Source of the DNA: Paenibacillus periandrae
GTDB lineage: Bacteria; Bacillota; Bacilli; Paenibacillales; NBRC-103111
DNA: 64,000 bases
Direction of reading: 5' to 3'
NCBI RefSeq assembly: GCF_022458865.1
Contig: NZ_JAJNMU010000001.1
Span: 186,001 to 250,000, forward strand
Below, piece by piece: positions 1 to 9,213 of the stretch. Each line of letters begins with the position of its first letter. Within the stretch, counting starts at the first letter, position 1. The position numbers and the translations under genes are program-made. The notes beneath the pieces were generated by a model that was not told the origin of the DNA, searched no databases, and worked only from the letters and a program-made list of their open reading frames with translations.

Positions 1-157
1 TTTCATTGCATAAGTCCTCAGCCATCGAATCCATATGCGCGCTCTTTAACATGTGATAGATAAATGCCAAAATTTTGCGTTCGTAGCGTCGCATTAATTC
101 GTCGTAAAGTTGTACGTTACCATCCTTGATCTCTCTGATCAACTGGGAATCGGTCAT
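1..157 (-). CDS. ECF-type RNA polymerase sigma factor, 5' part only
   Basis: The first 52 codons of a gene that runs off the left edge are visible. It starts at ATG 155-157 behind an AGGAGG-like site. The translation begins MTDSQLIREIKDGN and continues with LYDELMRRYERKI and an AFIYHML helix, which is the usual sigma-70 region 2 entry of extracytoplasmic-function sigma factors. These direct RNA polymerase to stress or envelope promoters and are normally held by an anti-sigma factor, which would lie outside the window. A sigma-A promoter 260 bases upstream and an intervening hairpin (see separate entries) suggest a long leader. The subgroup cannot be told from this fragment. Confidence 0.8.
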   Translation of the reverse strand, partial: MTDSQLIREIKDGNVQLYDELMRRYERKILAFIYHMLKSAHMDSMAEDLCNE

Positions 158-329
158 TCAATACGACCCTCCTTGTGATTCCTTGCTACCCCCAGTGACT
201 CTTACTACATTTGACTTTGCGGGAGCAAAAAAGTTGCGCGTATAATAAAAAATTTACGGTGTAATATATATCATTCGGTAATGGTGAGCAAAATTCCTGC
301 TTTTTCGACGATGCTTTAAAATATTTCAT

Positions 330-361
330 AAAAAAAAGCCACCTTTTCAATAAAAGGTGGC
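330..361 (-). terminator. Intrinsic terminator-like hairpin in the ECF sigma leader
   Basis: On the minus strand GCCACCTTTT and AAAAGGTGGC flank a 4-base loop (338-361) and are followed by eight T residues. It lies about 50 bases downstream of a strong sigma-A promoter (417-445) and about 180 bases before the sigma factor start. It could end a short RNA or act as an attenuator. Confidence 0.75.
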
Positions 362-416
362 TGCACATAGTGCAATGATTTCGGATAGGAGTGGAGAGAA
401 ACCATACTGTACTTTT

Positions 417-445
417 ATTATATGTATACGGTTACAAATTGTCAA
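417..445 (-). promoter_or_regulatory. Sigma-A promoter upstream of the ECF sigma gene
   Basis: On the minus strand TTGACA (445-440), a 17-base spacer and TATAAT (422-417) match the housekeeping consensus exactly. Transcription should begin near 410. It lies just past the tyrA terminator, so it starts a new unit reading leftward. Confidence 0.8.
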
Positions 446-483
446 TAGTTTTTTGAAAACGCTTTATAATTTCTTTGACGGCA

Positions 484-516
484 AGAAAAAAAGAACTACA
501 CATGAACTGTGTAATT
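484..516 (-). terminator. Terminator of the aro-trp-his-tyr operon, overlapping the tyrA stop
   Basis: In the RNA AAUUACACA pairs with UGUGUAGUU (one G-U pair) around a short loop and is followed by CUUUUUUUCUU. The last tyrA codons and its UAG stop (496-498) lie inside the stem, so translation termination and RNA 3'-end formation share the same bases. Confidence 0.75.
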
Positions 517-1590
517 CTCTTGTGACAATAGCTCGATCGCGCGATCCATATGATCTACATCACGGAAGGATAATCGCAAGTTGCCAGGGACATCCTCACG
601 GCTTTCGATAATATGAATATTGCTCAGGTTGATTTTGTTATTACCCAGCAGCATCGTAATCTGCCCGATAATCCCGGGGTGGTCGGGAACCTCATCCACA
701 TATATTTCAAATACGGATGAAAGCACACCTTTACGACGCTCAGGGAGACTGCTGCGAAACTCATTGGCTTTACGGAATTCAGCCTCAATCCCCTGGCCAT
801 TATCATCCTTTAAGAGTTGAATAAAATGGGCAATTTCTGAGTTCCAATCGACCAGCAGCTTCAACAGCACTTCCCGATTATCGCTTAATATGTCCCGCCA
901 AATGATCGGGTCTCCAGATGCGATTCGAGTCAAATCCCTGAAACCGCCAGCTGCGAGGTTCTCATACAAATTATTGGACTGATTATAGCCTGCTATTTGA
1001 TTAACCAAGGCAACGGCGATAATATGCGGAAGATGGCTAATCGCACCTACAATATCATCATGAAGACTGGAATCGACTTTAATAATATGAGCTCTGGTGA
1101 AGCGAAGCAATGCAGCAAGCCTGTCATAAGCCTCCTGGGGTGTTTGCTCCATCGGTGTGAGCACATAAAATGCGTTCTCGTACAAATACGGACTGGCCGC
1201 TTCCACTCCTGTCTTCTCGCTGCCTGCCATAGGATGCCCACCGATAAAATAGGCATCTTTAAAATCAAGCCGCTCTGCACACGCACTTATGGAAGCTTTA
1301 GTACTGCCCGCATCCGTAATGATACATCCCGGTTTCAGCTTTAAGCGTGACAATTGATTTAAGTAATCTTCCATATTTCCAACAGGAACACATAGAAAAA
1401 TAAAATCAGCGTCAGTCGCAGCCTCTTCCATCGACACCGTAGCATGATCAACCACACCATGCTTCAAATATTTGTCCACGGACCGTGGATTATTGGAATG
1501 GCCGACGACATACAGCTCCGGTTTTCCTTTAAAACAGAGTGCCAGAGAGCCGCCAATCAGACCCACTCCAAATATAGCAATTTTTATCAT
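496..1590 (-). CDS. tyrA: Prephenate dehydrogenase with C-terminal ACT domain
   Basis: Oxidative decarboxylation of prephenate to 4-hydroxyphenylpyruvate, the committed step to tyrosine, in the cytoplasm. The 364-residue protein opens with the NAD(P)-binding loop GVGLIGGS (residues 8-15). It carries DAGSTKASI and GGHPMAGSEKTG, the conserved substrate-site segments of the TyrA family, and the helical segment SHLPHIIAVAL. About residue 290 onward (SVFEIYVDEVPDHPG) reads as an ACT domain, the usual site of feedback control by tyrosine. It is the last gene of the aro-trp-his-tyr run, 30 bases after hisC, as in Bacillus. The terminator overlaps its stop codon. Length and order fit the family well. 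Confidence 0.95.
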   Translation of the reverse strand: MIKIAIFGVGLIGGSLALCFKGKPELYVVGHSNNPRSVDKYLKHGVVDHATVSMEEAATDADFIFLCVPVGNMEDYLNQLSRLKLKPGCIITDAGSTKASISACAERLDFKDAYFIGGHPMAGSEKTGVEAASPYLYENAFYVLTPMEQTPQEAYDRLAALLRFTRAHIIKVDSSLHDDIVGAISHLPHIIAVALVNQIAGYNQSNNLYENLAAGGFRDLTRIASGDPIIWRDILSDNREVLLKLLVDWNSEIAHFIQLLKDDNGQGIEAEFRKANEFRSSLPERRKGVLSSVFEIYVDEVPDHPGIIGQITMLLGNNKINLSNIHIIESREDVPGNLRLSFRDVDHMDRAIELLSQENYTVHV

Positions 1591-1620
1591 TGAAGCTCAA
1601 ACCCTCCCAAAACCGTCCGC

Positions 1621-2721
1621 CTACACACCTGCAGTTACTTCATTAAGCGCCAACTGCAGCGCACCGATAAACTTCTCATTTTGTTCCTGGCTTCCAACCG
1701 TCACACGAATCATAGTCGGCAGCTGCCAGGTCGGGTCATGACGAATAATAATGCCCTTGCGTAGCAGTGAATCAAATACCTGCGCACCTGAGCGCTGTAC
1801 ATCGACCATCATAAAATTGCCATGCGCAGGATAAAACGGCAGCTTAAGTGCTCTGAACTGCTCAGACAAATATACGATACCTTGAGCATTGGCTTCGCGG
1901 CAGTCGTTAATAAAGGCTTCATCCTGGATTGCAGCGAGCGCAGCCTTTTGAGCAAATCCGGTCGTATTGAAAGGTTCACGGACTTGATTAATCGAACGAA
2001 TCACTTCAGGATGCCCAATGCCATAGCCAATGCGCAGAGAGGCAAGTCCATATATTTTGGAGAAGGTGCGAAGCACGATAGCATTTTTATATTGATTTAT
2101 AAGTGCAATACTATCCGGGTAATCTCCGCTTACATTGTACTCGGCATAAGCTTCATCAAGAACAACCAACACATGCGCAGGTACAGCATTCAGAAAATCA
2201 ACAACCTCTTGATGTGAATTCATCGTACCTGTCGGGTTGTTAGGATTGCACAACCAAATAATTTTGGTGCGTTCGTTAACCCGATCCAGCATCACCTGCA
2301 AATCATGCGTACCATCCTTCAAAGGCACCTCTATACTTACTGCACCTTCAATCTCGGCATTATGCTTATATTGTGGGAATGTCGGGAACGCCATAATGTT
2401 CTCGTCGCCCGGAACCAGATAGGCACGCGCCAGCATTAAAATAATTTCATCGGAGCCGGCCCCAAAAATCACCTGATCTGTCCCTACATTAAAATGCTTG
2501 GCCACAGCAGCCGTTAATTCTACAGCGCCGCCGTCTGGATAAATGCTGGTTTGATCAATATTCGCGATGATAGCCTCTTTTGCCTTGGGTGAGCAGCCAA
2601 ACGGATTCTCATTCGAAGCCAGCTTAATAACCTCGGTTAAGCCAAGCTCTCTTTTTACTTCATCCATGGGCTTGCCCGGTTTATAAACAGGAAGATGGAC
2701 AATATTTTTCTTTGGTTGCAC
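1621..2721 (-). CDS. hisC: Histidinol-phosphate aminotransferase
   Basis: PLP enzyme that makes L-histidinol phosphate. In Bacillus the same enzyme also transaminates the keto precursors of tyrosine and phenylalanine, which explains its place between trpA and tyrA. Visible marks are ASNENPFG near the N-terminus, NPNNPTG, DEAYAEY, and the PLP-lysine segment RTFSKIYGLASLRIGYG. An ATG at 2754 keeps the frame open, but it has no good ribosome site. A GTG at 2721 lies 8 bases after GGAG and gives the start VQPKKNIVHLPVYKPGKP, which fits family length, so it is preferred here. The gap of 77 bases to trpA holds no terminator. Confidence 0.93.
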   Translation of the reverse strand: MQPKKNIVHLPVYKPGKPMDEVKRELGLTEVIKLASNENPFGCSPKAKEAIIANIDQTSIYPDGGAVELTAAVAKHFNVGTDQVIFGAGSDEIILMLARAYLVPGDENIMAFPTFPQYKHNAEIEGAVSIEVPLKDGTHDLQVMLDRVNERTKIIWLCNPNNPTGTMNSHQEVVDFLNAVPAHVLVVLDEAYAEYNVSGDYPDSIALINQYKNAIVLRTFSKIYGLASLRIGYGIGHPEVIRSINQVREPFNTTGFAQKAALAAIQDEAFINDCREANAQGIVYLSEQFRALKLPFYPAHGNFMMVDVQRSGAQVFDSLLRKGIIIRHDPTWQLPTMIRVTVGSQEQNEKFIGALQLALNEVTAGV

Positions 2722-2798
2722 GCAGGTCACTCCATTCAAGAATTGATGTTCCATTCGTAACCACTATTTTAACTTATTTACGGTTCGCTTGCCAATCA

Positions 2799-3611
2799 TT
2801 ACGGCCCTATTAATTTGCTCACGAACTCATCAATCTGCTGCAAAGCTTGCGGTCGAGTCGCTGCATCTGCAAATAAAGGCAGCACTTCTTCAACCTGACG
2901 CACAAGTGCACTGCCAACAACAATACCATCACAGCTTTGCGCAAATTTGGCAAATTGTTCGTGAGTCGATATGCCAAAGCCTACCGCAATCGGAAGCGTT
3001 GTAGCTGCCCGGACTGTTTCGATAAACTGATCAATTCCACTATGAAATTCGGATCTTGTACCTGTCACACCCAAAGAAGATACACAATAAACAAAACCCG
3101 ATGCACGGGTGACAATCCGCTCAATACGTTCCTTGGAAGTTGGTGCCACCAACGGGATGAGATGAATCCCATGGGCTTTAGCCAATGTCTGTACCTCCTG
3201 ATCCTCCTCCATAGGCAGATCCGGAATAATAAGACCGCTAATATCGCTTTCCTGCAGCAGCGGAAATATCTTGTCCAGGCCCAGCTGCAGCACTGGATTA
3301 TAGTAAGTAAACAGAATGAAAGGCAATTCACAGCCTTCGCTTCTGGCCACGCGCGCAGCTTCAATGCAGTCTCTGATCGATATTTGATGGCTGCCTAAAG
3401 CGCGTTGTGAAGAACGCTGAATGACAGGACCATCTGCGAGTGGATCCGAATAAGGAACTCCCAGCTCCACAATGCTCGCTCCGGATTGCTCCAATTGTTT
3501 AATGATATCGATCGAGGTTCTCACGTCCGGATCGCCAATCGTTAGAAATGGGATAAAAGCAGGCTTTTGCTGCTCCTGAAGCTCGGCAAATTTACGATCA
3601 ATGCGATTCAT
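2799..3611 (-). CDS. trpA: Tryptophan synthase alpha subunit
   Basis: Cleaves indole-3-glycerol phosphate and passes indole to the beta subunit through a tunnel in the alpha2-beta2 complex. The 270-residue TIM barrel shows the catalytic region [15 protein letters not shown], which supplies the family's acid/base Glu and Asp, followed by QRSSQRAL. Further marks are [12 protein letters not shown] and the phosphate-binding loops [12 protein letters not shown] and AVGFGIS. It starts at ATG 3611 behind GGAGG and overlaps the end of trpB by 14 bases, so the two are probably translationally coupled. Confidence 0.97.
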   Translation of the reverse strand: MNRIDRKFAELQEQQKPAFIPFLTIGDPDVRTSIDIIKQLEQSGASIVELGVPYSDPLADGPVIQRSSQRALGSHQISIRDCIEAARVARSEGCELPFILFTYYNPVLQLGLDKIFPLLQESDISGLIIPDLPMEEDQEVQTLAKAHGIHLIPLVAPTSKERIERIVTRASGFVYCVSSLGVTGTRSEFHSGIDQFIETVRAATTLPIAVGFGISTHEQFAKFAQSCDGIVVGSALVRQVEEVLPLFADAATRPQALQQIDEFVSKLIGP

Positions 3612-4803
3612 TAGCGTCGCCTCCCAAATACTTCATAATCGCTTCTACATCCTTATCGCCACGGCCTGACAAACTGACGATAATGATCTCGTCCTTGCTC
3701 ATCGTAGGTGCAACCTTGATCGTTTGTGCAATGGCATGCGCGCTTTCCAGTGCAGGAATAATCCCCTCCGTGCGGCTGAGCAGCTGCAGTGCATCCAGTG
3801 CTTCCTGATCCGTAATCGGATAGTACTCAGCACGATTGGAATCCTTTAAGTAAGCATGCTCCGGACCAATTCCCGGATAATCCAGACCTGCCGAGATGGA
3901 ATGTGCTTCTTGAACCTGTCCGAATTGGTCCTGCAGCAAGTAACTCATTGAGCCTTGGAACACACCATGACTGCCCTTCGTCATTGTTGCAGCATGCAGC
4001 TTGGTGTCAATCCCTTTACCCGCTGCCTCAGCACCAATCAAGCGGACACTCGTATCCCCAACGAATGGGTAAAAAATTCCGATCGCATTGCTGCCTCCAC
4101 CAACTGCTGCAATGATCGTATCCGGAAGTCTGCCTTCCTGCTCCAAGATCTGTCTGCGGGATTCGTCTCCGATTATGCGTTGAAAATCGCGCACCATCAT
4201 TGGATATGGATGCGGACCTGTCGCCGAACCAAGAATGTAGAACGTATCATCAACATGGCTGACCCAATAACGCAGGGTTTCGTTGCATGCATCCTTCAGA
4301 GTACGAGTGCCTGATACAACCGGAACAACTTCCGTACCCAGCAGATTCATCCGGAATACATTCAGCTGCTGACGTTTCATATCTTCCTCGCCCATGAACA
4401 CTTTACATTCGTAACCAAGTAAAGCTGCCACGGTCGCGGTAGCCACGCCATGCTGTCCAGCACCGGTTTCGGCGATCAGTTTCTTTTTGCCCATCCATTT
4501 AGCGAGTAATCCTTGTCCCAAAGCATTGTTAATTTTATGAGCACCTGTATGGTTCAAATCCTCACGCTTCAAATAAATCTTGGCCCCACCCAAATGAGCC
4601 GACAATCGCTCCGCATAAAATAAAGAGGTCGGTCTACCCGAATATTGGTGTAAAAAATGGTTCAGCTCTTGTTGAAATTTGTCTTCCTTCACGAAGCTTT
4701 TATAAGCTGTCTCCAATTCAATCAGAGCGTTCATCAATGTTTCTGGAACATAACGTCCACCAAACTTTCCGAACCTTCCTTGCTCATCCGGCACTTGTAT
4801 CAC
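3598..4803 (-). CDS. trpB: Tryptophan synthase beta subunit
   Basis: PLP enzyme condensing indole with serine to give tryptophan. The 401-residue product has the TrpB1 signature [16 protein letters not shown] at the N-terminus, the PLP-lysine segment [14 protein letters not shown], the cofactor phosphate loop GGGSNAIG, and a C-terminal SLSGRGDKD. It belongs to the alpha-partnered TrpB1 type. The likely start is GTG at 4803, inside the last codons of trpF (20-base overlap), with AAAGGGTG upstream. The next gene, trpA, also overlaps it. Confidence 0.97.
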   Translation of the reverse strand: MIQVPDEQGRFGKFGGRYVPETLMNALIELETAYKSFVKEDKFQQELNHFLHQYSGRPTSLFYAERLSAHLGGAKIYLKREDLNHTGAHKINNALGQGLLAKWMGKKKLIAETGAGQHGVATATVAALLGYECKVFMGEEDMKRQQLNVFRMNLLGTEVVPVVSGTRTLKDACNETLRYWVSHVDDTFYILGSATGPHPYPMMVRDFQRIIGDESRRQILEQEGRLPDTIIAAVGGGSNAIGIFYPFVGDTSVRLIGAEAAGKGIDTKLHAATMTKGSHGVFQGSMSYLLQDQFGQVQEAHSISAGLDYPGIGPEHAYLKDSNRAEYYPITDQEALDALQLLSRTEGIIPALESAHAIAQTIKVAPTMSKDEIIIVSLSGRGDKDVEAIMKYLGGDANESH

Positions 4804-5566
4804 GATGCTTCACCCTTTCCACAAAACGAGTAATTTTATCCAAATCCTTAACTCCATCTGTCTCCACTCCACTTGATACGTCCACGCCATCCGGGGCATA
4901 CGTATCGAGAAGCTCGCCAACATTGTCCGGCAGCAGCCCCCCCGCTACAAAAAGACGCAGATTAACCGCGCTGCACCATGCTTGATAAGCAGTAATTGCC
5001 TCCCATGCGAAGGTTTTACCGGAGCCGCCGCCATATTCAGGATCGAATGTATCCAAAAGAATTGCGTCCACTACATACTTATAAGGGGCTAACAAGGCAT
5101 CTACATGGTTCAACTCTTCAGCTGTAGGCACACCAGCGGCAGCCCCATCCTCCGTATGCTGAGCTGTATTCGATTGACCGTTCGCATCAGTATGATCACT
5201 GTGGGATTGGTACCCTTGTGCTACAGACACAACCTTCCAAACCTGTACACCCGGGAACGTATCTTTGACCCACTGACACTGCTCCGGACTTTCCTGACCG
5301 TGAAATTGAATGACATCCAGAGGGGCCTCCTGCATGATCGAAGTTAGCTCCGACTGAGAAGGATTCACAAAAACTCCCACTGACAAAGGATGACTTCTGC
5401 CTGCCGAACGCTGCTCCGCCAGCACCTCAATCATCTCAGCAGCTTGCTCCGACGTAACTTGCCGTTTGCTCTTGGCAAAAAGAAAGCCGATATAATCTAT
5501 AGGCAAATGGAGAATGGAACGCACCATCTCCGGCTGCTGCAGCCCGCATATTTTAACACTGCTCAT
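4784..5566 (-). CDS. trpF: Phosphoribosylanthranilate isomerase with an internal insertion
   Basis: Amadori rearrangement of phosphoribosylanthranilate to CdRP. Family marks are VKICGL at the N-terminus with its catalytic Cys, [20 protein letters not shown] with the catalytic Asp, [14 protein letters not shown] and VDVSSGVET. At 260 residues it is about 45 longer than typical TrpF. The excess is a polar segment starting [15 protein letters not shown] (nucleotides 5111-5218), sitting just before DAILLDT. The frame stays open and both flanks are normal, so it reads as a surface-loop insertion. ATG 5566 has GAGG at good spacing; the GTG at 5578 overlaps the trpC stop but is poorly spaced. Confidence 0.94.
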   Translation of the reverse strand: MSSVKICGLQQPEMVRSILHLPIDYIGFLFAKSKRQVTSEQAAEMIEVLAEQRSAGRSHPLSVGVFVNPSQSELTSIMQEAPLDVIQFHGQESPEQCQWVKDTFPGVQVWKVVSVAQGYQSHSDHTDANGQSNTAQHTEDGAAAGVPTAEELNHVDALLAPYKYVVDAILLDTFDPEYGGGSGKTFAWEAITAYQAWCSAVNLRLFVAGGLLPDNVGELLDTYAPDGVDVSSGVETDGVKDLDKITRFVERVKHRDTSAG

Positions 5567-5574
5567 CGCTTGCC

Positions 5575-6375
5575 TCACTGCCCTTTCATTGCAAATGCAC
5601 CCATTAAATCGTGTACACCCTGCTCAACGCTTGGCTGACGCATGAAATGCTCCCCAATCAGTAGAGCTTCAGCACCAACCGATTGAAGATAAGCGACTTC
5701 GGAAGGCAGCGAGATGCCGCTTTCGCTTACAACCGTCACACCAGCAGGCATGTGGGCGATGAGTTGCTCTGTCGTTTTCAAATCTGTGACAAAGGTTTGC
5801 AGGTTGCGATTGTTAATGCCAATCAACGATACATCCAATTCCAGCACACGGTCAAGCTCGGCCTGATCATGAACCTCTACAAGCACATCCAAGCCGATTG
5901 CTTTGGCTGTCCGGGAAAATTCCCGCATCTGCTCGGTCGTCAGAATAGCGGCAATTAATAAAATCGCATCAGCACCTATCACTCGTGCTTCATAAATTTG
6001 GTGTATATCAATGGTAAAATCTTTACGTAAGATCGGCACTTGTATCGCTGCACGCACCGCCTGCAGATATTCATTCGAACCTTGAAAATATTCAACATCC
6101 GTCAATACCGAGATACAATCCGTTCCTGCATTGACATAGGCTTGTGCAAGCTGAACAGGCTCAAAATCAGCACGGATCAAGCCTTTGGAAGGTGAAGCCT
6201 TCTTCACTTCAGCTATGAGTCCCATTGAGCGCTTGCGGTTTGTAGTTAATGCACGTTCAAACCCAAGGCACGAAGGAAGCAAAGCAATTTGATTTTCCAT
6301 GCCAGCGATGGTTTGGTTCTCTTTCAATCGAGCAATCTCTTTATGTTTGGTCGCAACAATATTATCTAGAAACAT
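5575..6375 (-). CDS. trpC: Indole-3-glycerol-phosphate synthase
   Basis: Ring closure of CdRP to indole-3-glycerol phosphate. The 266-residue barrel has EVKKASPSKG with the catalytic lysine, DFEPVQLAQAY, SVLTDVEYFQGS, PILRKDFTID, LIGINNRNLQTF and VSESGI, all canonical IGPS segments. It is a stand-alone trpC, not fused to trpF. It overlaps the end of trpD by 14 bases and nearly abuts trpF, in the Bacillus order trpE-D-C-F-B-A. Confidence 0.97.
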   Translation of the reverse strand: MFLDNIVATKHKEIARLKENQTIAGMENQIALLPSCLGFERALTTNRKRSMGLIAEVKKASPSKGLIRADFEPVQLAQAYVNAGTDCISVLTDVEYFQGSNEYLQAVRAAIQVPILRKDFTIDIHQIYEARVIGADAILLIAAILTTEQMREFSRTAKAIGLDVLVEVHDQAELDRVLELDVSLIGINNRNLQTFVTDLKTTEQLIAHMPAGVTVVSESGISLPSEVAYLQSVGAEALLIGEHFMRQPSVEQGVHDLMGAFAMKGQ

Positions 6376-7405
6376 GACTTAGCTCTCCTGTACATTGGAC
6401 TAGTTGCTGCAGCTTGGAAGCCGCCTGTCCGGAATCGATCACATGGGCTGCATATTTGACGCCTTCTTGCAGTGTAGCGCATTTTCCCGTTACATAAAAG
6501 CAAGCCGCAGCATTGGCTAATACGATATCACGACAAGCACCAGGCGAACCCTGGAAAATATCGCGAACGATCTCGGCATTCGTCACCGCATCCCCGCCAA
6601 TAACTTCGTTTAGACTATAGCTTCTTAGTCCTAGTAAATCGGGAGTAATTTCATAAGTGGTAATATCGCCATTTCTGAGCTCTGTCAGTTGAGTCGTATC
6701 GGAGATACTAATTTCATCCAGCCCGTCGTAGCTTGCAACGACCAAGGCTCTCTTAACATTCAGTGCCTGCATCACATGAGCCATCGTTTCCGTCTTGCCA
6801 CGATCGAATATGCCAAGCACCTGACGATCTGCGCCCGCCGGATTGGTCAGAGGTCCGAGCAAATTAAATACTGTTCTGACACCAAGCTCCTTGCGTGGAG
6901 CCGCAGCATGCTTCATCGATTGGTGGTACAGCTGAGCGAACATGAAACATATGCCCACCTGTTCCAGACATTGTGCTGCCTGCAGAGGATCCAGTGCAAT
7001 ATTGACACCGAGAGCTTCCAATACGTCGGCGCTGCCGCTTTTGCTCGACATGGCACGATTCCCATGCTTGGCTACCCTGACGCCACCAGCTGCTGCAACG
7101 ATCGCTGCAGTCGTCGATATGTTAAAGGTATCCGCACCATCTCCACCTGTCCCGCAAGTGTCCAGCAATTGGCTTTGCTCCGTCAATACATGGTTTGCTT
7201 TGGAGCGCATGGCCTCGGCAAATCCTGTGATCTCTTCAATCGTCTCGCCCTTCATCCGAAGAACTGTAAGGAGTCCGCCAATCTGCGCCTGTGTTGCCCT
7301 GCCATCCATAATATCTGACATCACCGCTGATGCCTCTGATCTTGTCAAATGCCCGGAGTCAAGCACCTTCTGTATCGCCTGTTGAACCGTAATTGTAGAA
7401 TCCAT
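6362..7405 (-). CDS. trpD: Anthranilate phosphoribosyltransferase
   Basis: Transfers phosphoribose from PRPP to anthranilate. The 347-residue protein shows the PRPP and glycine-rich loop DTCGTGGDGADTFNIST, then VAKHGNRAMSSKSGSADV, the conserved catalytic region of the family, and RTVFNLLGPLTNP. It is not fused to a TrpG glutaminase domain. The start at 7405 leaves 30 bases to trpE. It overlaps trpC by 14 bases. Confidence 0.97.
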   Translation of the reverse strand: MDSTITVQQAIQKVLDSGHLTRSEASAVMSDIMDGRATQAQIGGLLTVLRMKGETIEEITGFAEAMRSKANHVLTEQSQLLDTCGTGGDGADTFNISTTAAIVAAAGGVRVAKHGNRAMSSKSGSADVLEALGVNIALDPLQAAQCLEQVGICFMFAQLYHQSMKHAAAPRKELGVRTVFNLLGPLTNPAGADRQVLGIFDRGKTETMAHVMQALNVKRALVVASYDGLDEISISDTTQLTELRNGDITTYEITPDLLGLRSYSLNEVIGGDAVTNAEIVRDIFQGSPGACRDIVLANAAACFYVTGKCATLQEGVKYAAHVIDSGQAASKLQQLVQCTGELSHVSR

Positions 7406-7435
7406 AGCCGTAACTTCCTTTCTTATAGATATGAA

Positions 7436-8977
7436 TTATTGGTAATAATCATGGTTAATGACGGAAGGTACCAGCGGTTTTTGAGCAAACACGATTTCCG
7501 CAGTACGGATCGATTTGAGCATACCCGTTGCCTTATTAATGGTCTCCTGATATTCGCTTTCTGGAACCGAATCCCATACGATGCCAGCTCCAGCTTGAAC
7601 GTATGCCTTGCCCTTTTTGAAAATAATCGTACGAATTGTAATGCAGGTATCCAGATTTCCTGAAAAACCAAGATATCCAATAGCACCGGCATAAGCGCCG
7701 CGTGATTCATTCTCAACCTCGGCTATAATTTCCATCGCCCGCAGCTTCGGAGCGCCGGATACAGTACCTGCCGGTAAACACGACAGGAATGCATCAAAAA
7801 AGTCCTTATCCTTGGCAATTTTACCTGATACGTTGGAAACAATATGCATCACGTGCGAGTACTTCTCTATTTGCATGAATGTATCACAATGAACGGAGCC
7901 AAACTCAGCCACACGACCAATATCATTACGTCCCAGGTCAACGAGCATCAAGTGCTCGGCACGTTCTTTTTCATCCGCAAGCAGCTCTGCTTCATAAGCA
8001 TTATCCTGCTCCGGTGTTTTCCCTCTTGGTCTGGTTCCCGCTATTGGACGTGTTTCCACCTTCTCGTCTTCTACGCGGACAAGCAGCTCTGGCGATGTGC
8101 CAACGATCACCTCGTCATCCATCTTGAGGCAATACATGTAAGGTGAAGGATTCATCGTACGCAGAATCCGGTATACGTGCAGTGGGGATACATCGGTCTC
8201 GATCTCAAAACGCTGCGAAAGCACCACCTGAAAAATATCTCCCGCACGAATGTATTCCTTCGCTTGCTCAACATTGGCTATATATTGTTCCTTGGTCAAA
8301 TTCGACTTGACTTCACCCAGCTCCACGTCCGTAGGGATGGACTGCTGCGATAAAGTAAGACCTGGTAAAGGCCGTCTGAGACGTTCGATCGTTTCTTCGA
8401 TCTTGGCAATTGTAGCCTCATAAGCCGCTGCTATATCTGCATCCGTTCCTTGCTGTGGAATGTGCACATTCGCAATAATTTTAAGCTGTTGCTTGAAATG
8501 ATCGAACACAATGACCTGATCACAGAACATAAATTGAATATCATTCATCTGCAGGTCATCCACCTTGTGAGCAGGCAGCTTCTCATAATATTGCATCAGA
8601 TCGTAACCGAAGAAACCTACCGCGCCCCCAGTAAACCTTGGCAAATCAGGTAACGCCGGACTTTTGTAATAACGAAGATAAGCCTTTAGCACATCAATTG
8701 GTTTTTCGATGGTATGCTTTTTCTCCGATTGTGTTTCAACCTCGGTCACGCCGTTTTTTGCAGTGATCATCATAAAAGGATCTGTTCCAATAAAAGAATA
8801 GCGGGCCCATTTAATGCCGCCTTCCACACTTTCTAACAAAAAGGCGCGTTTTTCATGATAAAAATGCTGAAATACTCGTATCGGCGTTTCCGTGTCCGCC
8901 ATTAATGTACGAACGATCGGGACCAAATTATATTGCTTGGATAGGCTGATAACTTCCTTTAGTTCTGGTGTGTACAT
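7436..8977 (-). CDS. trpE: Anthranilate synthase component I
   Basis: Converts chorismate plus ammonia, supplied by a glutaminase partner, to anthranilate. The 513-residue protein contains AFLLESVEGG, the LLES element used for tryptophan feedback binding, and the chorismate-binding core segments GDIFQVVLSQRF, GTSPELLVR, RPIAGTRPRGKTPEQD, AEHLMLVDLGRND and AGTVSGAPKLRAMEI. It is the first trp structural gene and follows the TRAP-type leader at 8998-9210. No trpG lies in the window. In B. subtilis the glutaminase is the dual-use PabA/TrpG in the folate operon, so the same is likely here. Confidence 0.97.
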   Translation of the reverse strand: MYTPELKEVISLSKQYNLVPIVRTLMADTETPIRVFQHFYHEKRAFLLESVEGGIKWARYSFIGTDPFMMITAKNGVTEVETQSEKKHTIEKPIDVLKAYLRYYKSPALPDLPRFTGGAVGFFGYDLMQYYEKLPAHKVDDLQMNDIQFMFCDQVIVFDHFKQQLKIIANVHIPQQGTDADIAAAYEATIAKIEETIERLRRPLPGLTLSQQSIPTDVELGEVKSNLTKEQYIANVEQAKEYIRAGDIFQVVLSQRFEIETDVSPLHVYRILRTMNPSPYMYCLKMDDEVIVGTSPELLVRVEDEKVETRPIAGTRPRGKTPEQDNAYEAELLADEKERAEHLMLVDLGRNDIGRVAEFGSVHCDTFMQIEKYSHVMHIVSNVSGKIAKDKDFFDAFLSCLPAGTVSGAPKLRAMEIIAEVENESRGAYAGAIGYLGFSGNLDTCITIRTIIFKKGKAYVQAGAGIVWDSVPESEYQETINKATGMLKSIRTAEIVFAQKPLVPSVINHDYYQ

Positions 8978-9009
8978 GTACGATCACTCCTCTGCTCATC
9001 TCATATAAA

Positions 9010-9039
9010 AAACAAAAAACCTCTACGTCAAGTAGAGGT
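9010..9039 (-). terminator. trp leader intrinsic terminator
   Basis: RNA ACCUCUAC, a 5-base loop and GUAGAGGU (9039-9019) followed by a U-run. It lies between the TRAP site and trpE. Its 5' arm can pair instead with the TRAP-binding segment upstream, giving the attenuator switch. Confidence 0.9.
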
Positions 9040-9145
9040 GGGTATCGCAGATGATATTAACCATACCGAAACAGCACTGCTAATCTGACAGCAGCAGCTA
9101 TACACGCACACAAACAAGCACCTGTACGGTATTCGGTGTTACACT

Positions 9146-9208
9146 CGGCTCATCTCAACTCTGCTCACTACTCACTCTACTCTACTTGTCTGGTATTGCT
9201 ACTTACTA
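9146..9208 (-). promoter_or_regulatory. TRAP binding site in the trp operon leader
   Basis: Reading the minus strand, about eleven GAG or UAG triplets occur, ending at 9208, 9201, 9184, 9179, 9173, 9170, 9166, 9161, 9156, 9151 and 9146. The last five have exact 2-base spacers, the classic (G/U)AGNN register. The RNA CAAGUAGAG at 9188-9180 is perfectly complementary to CUCUACUUG at 9037-9029 in the terminator, so TRAP binding would block the antiterminator and allow termination. The matching mtrB gene is at 18467-18694. Confidence 0.9.
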
Positions 9209-9213
9209 CCCAT

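Noticed and set aside
186..368. 60-codon minus-strand frame in the ECF sigma leader
   Set aside because: It spans the terminator hairpin, has no ribosome site, and its residues look like translated A/T-rich leader.
6689..7318. 209-codon plus-strand frame
   Set aside because: Antisense to trpD, which has full family motifs; no ribosome site.
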